Source: a virus
DNA: 22,256 bases
Virus record (IMG/VR): IMGVR_UViG_3300009413_000098
Location: 1-22,256 of that record
Strand: one strand, 5' to 3'
The notes below the pieces were generated by a model. The model made no database searches. It saw only the letters and a list, made by a program, of their open reading frames with translations, and was not told the DNA's origin. The first letter of the stretch is position 1. Each line of letters begins with the position of its first letter. Below are positions 16,739 through 22,256 of the stretch, piece by piece. Position numbers and translations under genes: made by a program.

Positions 16739-17134
16739 ATGACAACACAGGTAGCACAGCAGGTTCCTCCAGACTGGCCGGGTTCCATACCGGAATATAT
16801 GGCCTATCAGGCGTTCATTGCGCTTGGCAGACAGCCGGGAGAGGACTTCACTTACCAGTCTCCCCTGATGGGTGGACGTATGGATAAGGGCGGTGTGGTG
16901 CTGGACTTTCTGTTCACTAACCCGCCTGACCTTGCAGTAAACGTACAGGGAGTCTATTATCACTATGAATTTGGAGTAGAGGCGAGAGCCAGGGACATCA
17001 TGGCAAGAGCCAGTATGGCAGGCCAGAACCTTACGCTGATATTCATAGACGATGATGACCTTATGAAAGATCCTACATACTACTGTCGGGAAGCATTAAA
17101 CTATAGAGATCACTCCAGGCTAGGAGGTGGATAA
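16739..17134 (+). CDS. Putative PD-(D/E)XK/Vsr-DUF559-like nuclease-fold protein (131 aa)
   Basis: The gene is one base from its upstream neighbour and overlaps the fibre start by TAATG. After a helical start (PEYMAYQAFIALGRQPGEDF), residues 52-75 read GVVLDFLF, a short loop, then DLAVNVQGVYYH. This mirrors the VDF...LAIEVDG..H core of DUF559/Vsr-type endonuclease folds, with Asp56 and His75 kept but the usual second acid replaced by Gln70 (NVQG). RARDIMARASMAGQ is the expected helix, and LTLIFIDDDDLMKDPTYYCREAL the final strand and helix. No zinc cysteines are seen. It may be a nuclease with an altered site or an inactivated fold reused in the virion. Family assignment is from motif recognition only. 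Confidence 0.6.
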   Translation: MTTQVAQQVPPDWPGSIPEYMAYQAFIALGRQPGEDFTYQSPLMGGRMDKGGVVLDFLFTNPPDLAVNVQGVYYHYEFGVEARARDIMARASMAGQNLTLIFIDDDDLMKDPTYYCREALNYRDHSRLGGG

Positions 17135-19830
17135 TGGCAATTAACTTTGGTGGTAATGTATATGATGATGCAGGTAATGCGGTAAGCGGAGCCAGTGTCA
17201 AGCTCCTGGAGACAGGGACCACTACACAGGAAGGCTCTACCGTTACTACGGATAGCGATGGGCGATGGGACTTTAGCGAGGCCGATCAGGATCGTTATGA
17301 TGTAGAGATAACAAAAGGCAGTTCGGTCAGGCGTATCAAGTGGAGTGATGAAATCTCCCTTCAGGAGATAGATGTCCGCAATAATACTGGTGCAACCACC
17401 CCTGCTGCCACGTTCAGCAATATAACAAACAGTACGGCGAACCAGGTGGCCGTATTCAGCGGTGCTAACTCCACCAAGGCAGATAACGACGAGATCTACC
17501 TGTCGTTCAAGTTACATGACTCCGCTGGCAACCTCGATGAGTTTGCCCGGATGACCGTGGTGGCAACAGATGTAACATCTGGCTCTGAAGACGGACAGTT
17601 TGAGTTTGATGTACTACAGGGTGGCAGCCTTATCAAGGCGTTCACTATTGCTTCCTCTACGGCAGGGGCGCAGTCTATAGACTTCAACCAAGACTCCGTA
17701 ACATTTGGTACAGGCACGGCAGCTACGGATATCACGCTGACCTTTGATGCTGAGAGTGCAGATGGTGTCATCACATGGATGGAAGACGAGGACTACTTCA
17801 AGTTCTCTGATGAGATATTGATGAACAGTACCGAAAAGATATTGTTCGGGGATACTGCAACTTTCATCCATCAGTCATCTGATGGTGTGATGACCGTTGA
17901 TGGAGAAGCAACGATAGACCTTAATGCTTCTACGGCAGTGTTAGTGAGTAATGACCTAAAGCTTAATAGCGACTCTGCTGTTTTAGGCTTTGGAGCAGAC
18001 AACGATACCACCCTAACGCATACCGATGGCACTGGCCTGACCTTGAACTCTACTAACAAGCTGACGTTTGGGGATACAGGAACATTCATACACCAGTCTT
18101 CTGACGGGGTACTGACCATAACCTCAGACACTACCGTAGACATCAATGGTGCGGTAGTTTTTGACGGAGCAATTACAGGGGCAACAGCGATTACATCTGG
18201 GACTATTGATGCAACTACTGACTTTACTATAGGAGATACAGTAATAACGGATGGTGTTATTACTGATTCATCAGGGCTTCAGTTAGCAGCCAACTTGGAC
18301 ATTGATGGAACGGCTGATATATCTGGAGACTTGACCCTGTCTGGTGGTGCTGATGGTGCGTTGCAGTTCACCAATGCTGGCGAGAACTCTATCAAGATAC
18401 CAGACAACCAGGCTAGTGCCTTAATTATAGAAGAAGCAAATAATGCTTATATAACATTCGTTACGACCAATAGCTCTGAGGCTATCACAGTAGCCAAAGC
18501 TACCACATTCTCAGCAGGAATTGCTGATGCGGGAACTATCGCCGCAGGTACATGGAACGGTACTGATGTAGGGGTAGCTTACGGCGGTACCGGGGCATCC
18601 AGCTTAACTGATGGTGGAGTGCTTCTAGGCTCTGGTACAAGTGCAGTTACCGCTATGGCTGTTCTTGCTGATGGAGAGATGATAGTTGGAGACGGAACCA
18701 CTGACCCTGTAGCCGAGAGCGGAGCTACGCTTAGAACTTCTATCGGAGTAGGTACAGGGAATGCCGTTGAGTTTGCAGGGATTACGGGTACAACGATTGA
18801 TGCGACGACAGACTTTACCATTGGGGATACCGTGGTAACCGATGGCACTATTACGGATTCTTCTGGATTGACTATTGCTGCTGCTGTTGACCTTGGGTCT
18901 AACACGCTAACCTCAACAGGCAGTATGCAAATACGAACCATTGATTATAGTGACGGCGACGTTGCTATGACTATAGCAGACGGTGGCGGGGTAACCTTTG
19001 CTCAGACTATTACGATGAATGGGCAAAAGAACATTGTGAATGCAGCAGACGATCAGTACATTAGGTATGAGGGCGGCACTAGTACATCGAAAGGTGGTCA
19101 GTTTGTAGCGTTTGGGCATGATTTTGACGCTGGTGGTGCAGGTATGAAGGGGGCAGTACAACTCCGTACAACCGATGCGTCGAGTCCATCAGAAACAACT
19201 CGTCTTAGTATTGCGGGGAATGACGATGATGCAACTCTGGCATTGACAGCCATAGACAAAATGACATTCGATCAAGCCGTTTCCATAGAGGCGGGTGGTA
19301 ATACAATCACCCTCGATGAGAACGTAAAAATCCATGATGGTGACCTCTATCTGGATAACGCTTCTGGGCAGATTCAGGTTCAGTTCCAGAACGCAGGGAC
19401 ATATAAGTACATTATGGGGATGGCAGTATCCTCTGACCAATGGTTCCTAAACAGTAGTGATATAGATGGCGCAGGGACTGGCAAAGACCTTATTCGCATT
19501 CCGCATGGTCAGGCAACCGTGGACTTTGACTCCACGACAGATGAAAGTGCTTTCGATGATTACGATGACGCAATGGTTCTGGCGGCGGCTTACAGCCCTA
19601 CCGCAGAGAGTTACAAGTTGGGAAAGGATATAATGGCAAGAGGTAAAGAGTTGCTTGCCGAGATAGGTATCCTTAGAAAGTATGACGATGGGTGGCTGGG
19701 GTATTCCCCTCAACGGATGGATGCTCTTATGGCAGGGGCTATATACCAGTCCAGAACTACCATTGATATACTGAGTGGGAAAGTTAAAGAATTAGAGGCA
19801 CAGGTATTGAGCCTCAAAGGAGAGAACTAA
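17134..19830 (+). CDS. Long repetitive tail fibre (898 aa)
   Basis: SD AGGAGG (17122-17127) precedes the start. Residues 1-75 look like a carboxypeptidase-regulatory-type beta sandwich (GGNVYDDAGNAVSGASVKLL; VTTDSDGRWDF). Then come long Gly/Thr/Ser/Asp-rich beta repeats. FGDT(A/G)TFIHQSSDGV occurs near 236 and 309. TIDATTDFTIGDTV(I/V)TDG occurs near 357 and 553, followed both times by ITDSSGL. AYGGTGASSLTDGGVLLGSG lies near 483. The C-terminus carries GWLGYSP.RMDALMAGAIYQ followed by a short coiled coil (KVKELEAQVLSL), a likely trimerisation element. No S74 autoprotease motif is evident. The repeats support a trimeric receptor-binding fibre. The ligand is not predictable. Confidence 0.85.
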   Translation: MAINFGGNVYDDAGNAVSGASVKLLETGTTTQEGSTVTTDSDGRWDFSEADQDRYDVEITKGSSVRRIKWSDEISLQEIDVRNNTGATTPAATFSNITNSTANQVAVFSGANSTKADNDEIYLSFKLHDSAGNLDEFARMTVVATDVTSGSEDGQFEFDVLQGGSLIKAFTIASSTAGAQSIDFNQDSVTFGTGTAATDITLTFDAESADGVITWMEDEDYFKFSDEILMNSTEKILFGDTATFIHQSSDGVMTVDGEATIDLNASTAVLVSNDLKLNSDSAVLGFGADNDTTLTHTDGTGLTLNSTNKLTFGDTGTFIHQSSDGVLTITSDTTVDINGAVVFDGAITGATAITSGTIDATTDFTIGDTVITDGVITDSSGLQLAANLDIDGTADISGDLTLSGGADGALQFTNAGENSIKIPDNQASALIIEEANNAYITFVTTNSSEAITVAKATTFSAGIADAGTIAAGTWNGTDVGVAYGGTGASSLTDGGVLLGSGTSAVTAMAVLADGEMIVGDGTTDPVAESGATLRTSIGVGTGNAVEFAGITGTTIDATTDFTIGDTVVTDGTITDSSGLTIAAAVDLGSNTLTSTGSMQIRTIDYSDGDVAMTIADGGGVTFAQTITMNGQKNIVNAADDQYIRYEGGTSTSKGGQFVAFGHDFDAGGAGMKGAVQLRTTDASSPSETTRLSIAGNDDDATLALTAIDKMTFDQAVSIEAGGNTITLDENVKIHDGDLYLDNASGQIQVQFQNAGTYKYIMGMAVSSDQWFLNSSDIDGAGTGKDLIRIPHGQATVDFDSTTDESAFDDYDDAMVLAAAYSPTAESYKLGKDIMARGKELLAEIGILRKYDDGWLGYSPQRMDALMAGAIYQSRTTIDILSGKVKELEAQVLSLKGEN

Positions 19831-20045
19831 TGGCTATAACTAAAGCGAACGCAGTTGTAAGGACGCTGGAAGTAAATGCCGACGGCACCGTGTCTGCTTC
19901 TGTTAAGTATCAAATTCTTGATAATGACAACACGGAAATCACTACAGCCGTGGTCACAGACTTGTTGATTTCTAACTCGACTAGTGACGAGAGGACTGCC
20001 GCGGCCAGTCTGGTCAGTAAAGCGCAAGCTCTTGCGTTGGCGTAA
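19830..20045 (+). CDS. Small fibre-associated hypothetical protein (71 aa)
   Basis: AAAGGAG (19817-19823) lies in the last codons of the fibre gene, and the two genes overlap by TAATG. The protein has a strand-rich first half (VVRTLEVNADGTVSASVKYQ) and an Ala-rich helix at the end (ERTAAASLVSKAQALALA). It might assist fibre assembly or cap the fibre. That is inferred from the coupling; the family is not recognised. Confidence 0.7.
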   Translation: MAITKANAVVRTLEVNADGTVSASVKYQILDNDNTEITTAVVTDLLISNSTSDERTAAASLVSKAQALALA

Positions 20046-20056
20046 TCAGGTGAGCA

Positions 20057-20224
20057 ATGAAGGCTATGATACGCATATGCTTTACAAACAGGGCTTTAGT
20101 CCTGGCTCTCTTTGCCTTTGCCAAGGCGGTACACCAGGCGACCGTAGGGGGCCGTGTGCCTAGCGAAAAGAAACAGCCACTGAACACGCTCTTCTGGTCC
20201 CACTATGAGGGGGGTAAGAAATGA
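20057..20224 (+). CDS. Small hydrophobic-start hypothetical protein (55 aa)
   Basis: AGGTGA (20048-20053) precedes the ATG. The first 10 residues are basic and Met/Ile-rich (MKAMIRICFT), followed by a short hydrophobic stretch (ALVLALFAFA, residues 13-22) and a basic, aromatic tail (FWSHYEGGKK). It resembles a signal-anchor or small membrane peptide, although the hydrophobic stretch is short. It overlaps the holin-like gene by ATGA. A small lysis accessory protein is possible from context only. Confidence 0.6.
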   Translation: MKAMIRICFTNRALVLALFAFAKAVHQATVGGRVPSEKKQPLNTLFWSHYEGGKK

Positions 20225-20397
20225 TAGGCAAGCTCAGACCACAGATCATGGCGGCTATACTATGTGGAACCGTCTTCGGTATTGTTGGTATGTGGATTGG
20301 AATGAAGATGGGTGCTACTGAAATCGTGACGGCTGTGATCGGCAGTGTATTCGGATTCTTAGGCGGGGTTAGTCTGAAGGTATTGGAGCAAGAATAA
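20221..20397 (+). CDS. Holin-like small membrane protein with two helices (58 aa)
   Basis: The start overlaps the previous gene (ATGA) and has a G-rich SD (GAGGGGGGTAAG) just upstream. Two hydrophobic segments at about residues 8-29 (IMAAILCGTVFGIVGMWIG) and 33-54 (TEIVTAVIGSVFGFLGGVSL) are separated by a short loop, with a basic N-terminus (MIGKLRPQ) and a charged end (KVLEQE). Size and topology fit class II-type phage holins. No endolysin is visible in the window, so lysis function is not proven. It could also be another membrane protein. Confidence 0.6.
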   Translation: MIGKLRPQIMAAILCGTVFGIVGMWIGMKMGATEIVTAVIGSVFGFLGGVSLKVLEQE

Positions 20398-21392
20398 TGG
20401 CTATTGCTGAATGGTATTTGAGTCTGTTACTTGAATTGCAGTTTGGTTGGTGGAGCTTTCTCCGCTCACCTATGGCGACGTATCATAAGCTACGGGCATG
20501 GCGGGACTGGACACTTGCCAAGGTAGAGTACCTACAGTCCGAGTCACAGAAGTGGAAGGCACTCTTTACTACGCTCAAGCTACCGTACTCTGCCCTACGC
20601 ATGATGGGTGTGTCACCTAACATGGCAGTATCAATGCTTGTTGCAGGATCTGCTGTTGGTGGTGGAGTTGTAGTAGCAGAGGTTATGGAACCACCGTCGT
20701 TTAGTAGAGGGGATAGCGGGACGTACTCTGCGCCTCTTGATGCGCCTGTCTTTTACGAGGAAGGAAATAATACATTAAGGCTCGATCTGGGATCTGTTCC
20801 AGTAGGGCTTATCGAGATAGAAAACGTGACCGTCGGAACGGCCTATGCTAATAGTGCGCTCCCAGCCAATGAGGTCAATGCTGTCATTCTGACGGGATTA
20901 CCCACGGTTGCGGACCCAGCCTTTACTGGCAACTACATAGAGATAGGCCACCTCATCATTGATAGGTGGCGGTGTACCCAGCTTACCCTCCACGAAATAG
21001 AAGCTCATACTCTCAACATTAAATACAATGCTTCAGATGGGCAATCAATTAGTCCGAGCGCATCTGCCACAAATAGACAACGGGCCATCGGTGGCGGCAA
21101 TCGAGCAGATGCTATGACAACGAGTGGTGGGTACTATGACCAGATCAAGATTACTGCCGCATCAAGTGGCGTGGACTCCAAGGTTGACGTTATGCGGTTA
21201 AGTAACCTATACACAAAGGGTGGCCCGTGTGTTCTCAAGAGACTCAAGATAGGTACGCTTGATCTGGTTTATAATGAGACGGGTGCGGGGGACGGATTCG
21301 CCGTTAAAGACCTAATTGTGGACACAAGTGTCAGCTTTAAGGTCTACTCCAACGTGGACAATGTTGAGGTATCAATAAGCCCGCCGTCATAG
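20397..21392 (+). CDS. Membrane-anchored, beta-rich hypothetical protein (331 aa)
   Basis: The gene is coupled to the holin-like gene by TAATG. Residues 1-70 are amphipathic and aromatic-rich helices (AEWYLSLLLELQFGWWSFL; a basic KLRAWRDWTLAKVEYL). Residues about 76-97 form one hydrophobic Gly/Ala/Val segment (MAVSMLVAGSAVGGGVVVAEV), a likely membrane helix with small-residue packing. From about 120 on, the protein is strand after strand with short rungs (NTLRLDLGSVPVGLIEIENV; LKIGTLDLVYNE; VDTSVSFKVYSNVDNVEVSI), suggesting a beta-helix or layered beta domain. No catalytic motif is visible. The architecture suggests a beta domain tethered to a membrane. The family is unknown. Confidence 0.7.
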   Translation: MAIAEWYLSLLLELQFGWWSFLRSPMATYHKLRAWRDWTLAKVEYLQSESQKWKALFTTLKLPYSALRMMGVSPNMAVSMLVAGSAVGGGVVVAEVMEPPSFSRGDSGTYSAPLDAPVFYEEGNNTLRLDLGSVPVGLIEIENVTVGTAYANSALPANEVNAVILTGLPTVADPAFTGNYIEIGHLIIDRWRCTQLTLHEIEAHTLNIKYNASDGQSISPSASATNRQRAIGGGNRADAMTTSGGYYDQIKITAASSGVDSKVDVMRLSNLYTKGGPCVLKRLKIGTLDLVYNETGAGDGFAVKDLIVDTSVSFKVYSNVDNVEVSISPPS

Positions 21393-21396
21393 AATC

Positions 21397-21507
21397 ATGA
21401 AGAAAAACCCAAAGAAATGTGTTCACCGCCATGTTGATGGCAAAAGGTGCGATGGAAAGAGGGCCAAGCCCACCCTGTTCTGCACTCGACATCAGGGTAG
21501 TAGGTAA
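21397..21507 (+). CDS. Putative zinc-binding mini-protein (36 aa)
   Basis: A 36-codon frame starts five bases after the previous stop but has no strong SD. The peptide is basic and contains Cys8, His10, His12, Cys18, Cys29 and His32 in the order CxH...DGKRC...LFCxRH. This resembles small zinc ribbons or treble clefs that read C...G.rC...fC..H. It probably binds a metal ion and perhaps nucleic acid. Support is the motif and dense packing against its neighbour; the weak SD lowers confidence. Confidence 0.55.
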   Translation: MKKNPKKCVHRHVDGKRCDGKRAKPTLFCTRHQGSR

Positions 21508-21549
21508 ACCTCGCTGTATGGCCTCGTATGGCTTAAACACAGGCGTCCC

Positions 21550-21605
21550 GGGCCAGCGGGGGGCGCATATTAAATAAAAAAAAACTTTTCGTAGTCCGCT
21601 GGCCC
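21550..21605. repeat. Perfect 10-bp inverted repeat around an A-tract
   Basis: GGGCCAGCGG (21550-21559) and CCGCTGGCCC (21596-21605) are perfect reverse complements. The 36-base loop contains an A+T-rich stretch with nine consecutive A, followed by CTTTTC. It lies in the 122-base gap between two small genes, upstream of the SD AGGAGG (21620-21625). It could be a regulatory hairpin, a protein-binding operator, a processing site, or a recombination or packaging site. The A-tract sits in the loop rather than after the stem, so it is not a normal terminator on either strand. Confidence 0.8.
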
Positions 21606-21629
21606 ACAGGAAAAAGAATAGGAGGAATT

Positions 21630-21851
21630 ATGAACTGGTTACTGAAGTTTCTACCGGAAGAGACAAGACAGATGGTTCTCTTAGGACAGAGGATCATCGC
21701 CGCCCTGGATACACCAGAGGAACGGCGTGTTGCCATCCAGTACGGCATAGAGATGCTTGAGGATGGGCGTGTAGAGGTAGGGGAATGGGCTAAGTTTGGA
21801 TCTAAGCTTGGCATTCTTCGTGCGCCTACCAAAAATCGCAGAAAAAGATAA
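21630..21851 (+). CDS. Small hypothetical protein after the inverted repeat (73 aa)
   Basis: AGGAGG (21620-21625) gives a clear start. The N-terminus MNWLLKFLPEETRQMVLLGQ is an amphipathic helix, followed by a charged helical stretch (TPEERRVAIQYGIEMLEDGR) and a basic end (NRRKR). No membrane helix or known motif is present. It is the last gene before the non-coding tail, so it is probably the final cistron of this operon. The function is unknown. Confidence 0.7.
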   Translation: MNWLLKFLPEETRQMVLLGQRIIAALDTPEERRVAIQYGIEMLEDGRVEVGEWAKFGSKLGILRAPTKNRRKR

Positions 21852-21856
21852 TATTG

Positions 21857-22044
21857 GGGAAGAGTCACGGCAAACCTGCCCAGGGTGCGTAGGGCAATGC
21901 TGTCATTGATGCGTTGACAGTACGTCCTTTCCTCGCGTTCTAGCCATGTGCAGTCTCACACATGGTGCTGGCCCGGCGATTTGAAGTCGAAGCGTCACGG
22001 TTTGAGCAGGACCCTAGGCGCTATCAGAGAGGCTGACTCTTCCC
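21857..22044 (+). ncRNA. Putative structured RNA (~190 nt) downstream of the late operon
   Basis: GGGAAGAGTCA (21857-21867) pairs perfectly with TGACTCTTCCC (22034-22044), forming an 11-bp closing helix. Inside are local hairpins: TGCCC/GGGCA (21877-21881 with 21892-21896), CTGTCA/TGACAG (21900-21905 with 21915-21920) and CCATGTG/CACATGG (21944-21950 with 21959-21965). GTCACGG occurs twice (21864-21870, 21994-22000), and CAAACC (21871-21876) could pair with GGTTTG (21999-22004). Strand is set to the direction of the genes. It does not match the tmRNA, tRNA or RNase P features I looked for. Whether it is transcribed as its own RNA or is the operon's 3' UTR is unknown. Confidence 0.5.
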
Positions 22045-22059
22045 ATTGTCCTACAAAGA

Positions 22060-22093
22060 AACAGCTCCCGGGGAAAACCCTGGGAGCTGTTCT
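22060..22093 (+). terminator. Strong hairpin, probable rho-independent terminator
   Basis: AACAGCTCCCGGGG (22060-22073) pairs with CCCTGGGAGCTGTT (22078-22091) around an AAAA loop: 14 base pairs with one G-U. The 3' side runs into TTCTGTTATG, only moderately U-rich. Its place after the last gene of a long + strand operon fits termination of late transcription. Confidence 0.75.
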
Positions 22094-22097
22094 GTTA

Positions 22098-22232
22098 TGA
22101 GGCTAGAGGACCCAACCCTTGATGGCTCTGAGTGGGTAGCGGAGGTCGGAAGGAATCGCGTTCAATAACCGTTTAAGCAAACATCTTTTCTATTTAGTTT
22201 TTAGCAGCCGTAATACACATACTCTAGCCTCA
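22098..22232. repeat. 11-bp inverted repeat enclosing 113 bases
   Basis: TGAGGCTAGAG (22098-22108) is the exact reverse complement of CTCTAGCCTCA (22222-22232). The enclosed bases contain a smaller ACCCA/TGGGT pairing and an AT-rich, T-rich right half. No gene is present. It could be the closing stem of a second structured RNA or a pair of operator half-sites. Confidence 0.7.
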
Positions 22233-22256
22233 AGTGCATCGAGTTATATTATATAC

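Larger units (their letters stand above)
21852..22256. other. Non-coding tail of the window
   Basis: No credible gene occupies these 405 bases on either strand. They hold, in order, a potential structured RNA (21857-22044), a terminator-like hairpin (22060-22091), and a region bounded by an 11-bp inverted repeat (22098-22232) that becomes AT-rich toward the end (poly-T patches and a TATATTATATAC end). I saw no tRNA: no acceptor/T-arm pair with the TTCRANY loop could be placed. Confidence 0.6.

Noticed and set aside
21576-21586. A_AAA_AAC slippery heptamer as a programmed frameshift site
   Set aside because: It lies between genes with no overlapping frames to join.
21862-21900. Cyclic-di-GMP riboswitch suggested by CACGGCAAACC
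   Set aside because: Only a short part of the consensus matches, the tetraloop-receptor part is absent, and no downstream gene is positioned to be controlled.
21852-22050. tRNA or tmRNA in the non-coding tail
   Set aside because: No T-arm with a TTCRANY loop next to an acceptor stem, no anticodon arm, and no tag-like reading frame ending in Ala-Ala stop.
1-22256. CRISPR array, insertion sequence, integrase or toxin-antitoxin pair
   Set aside because: No regularly spaced direct repeats, transposase/recombinase motifs or terminal repeats flanking an enzyme gene were seen.

Overview
This window looks like part of the late (structural) gene block of an uncultured tailed phage (Caudoviricetes). 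All genes I can support lie on the + strand. They are tightly packed: nine junctions overlap as TGATG, TAATG or ATGA, and most starts have clear Shine-Dalgarno (SD) sequences. I see no replication, integrase, terminase or endolysin gene. Several proteins resemble ones I associate with marine viral contigs, but this is recollection, not a search result. The host cannot be named from the sequence; the strong SD sites show only a bacterial-type ribosome. No tail sheath, tail-tube or conventional tape-measure gene is visible, and an adaptor-like gene followed by a nozzle-like gene fits a short-tailed (podovirus-like) virion best. That morphology is an inference.

Layout. 1-119 is the Pro/Gly-rich C-terminus of an upstream protein, plausibly the portal. 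119-9161 holds four proteins of unknown role (644, 286, 118 and 1944 aa); the giant one is probably an internal or ejected virion protein. 9210-10874 is the capsid core: a scaffold-like protein, then the HK97-fold-like major capsid protein, whose SD is the strongest in the window. 10897-13203 holds accessory head-region genes: a CxCxxC protein, a beta-rich putative decoration protein, a small alpha/beta protein, an excisionase-like HTH protein, a coiled-coil protein and two very basic mini-proteins. 13220-17134 is the neck and tail: an adaptor-like protein with an inserted jelly roll, a beta-propeller-like nozzle or hub protein, a small beta protein and a nuclease-fold-like protein. 17134-20045 is a long repetitive fibre and a small companion. 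20057-21392 carries a small hydrophobic protein, a holin-like two-helix membrane protein and a membrane-anchored beta-rich protein. 21397-21851 has two more small genes separated by a perfect 10-bp inverted repeat.

The last ~400 bases (21852-22256) are non-coding. They contain a potential structured RNA of about 190 nt closed by an 11-bp helix, then a strong 14-bp hairpin that looks like the terminator of the late operon, then another region bounded by an 11-bp inverted repeat.

The most unusual items are the structured non-coding 3' region, the nuclease-fold-like protein with a catalytic-acid substitution inside the tail module, the HTH protein inside the head module, and the 5.8-kb gene placed before the scaffold and capsid genes.
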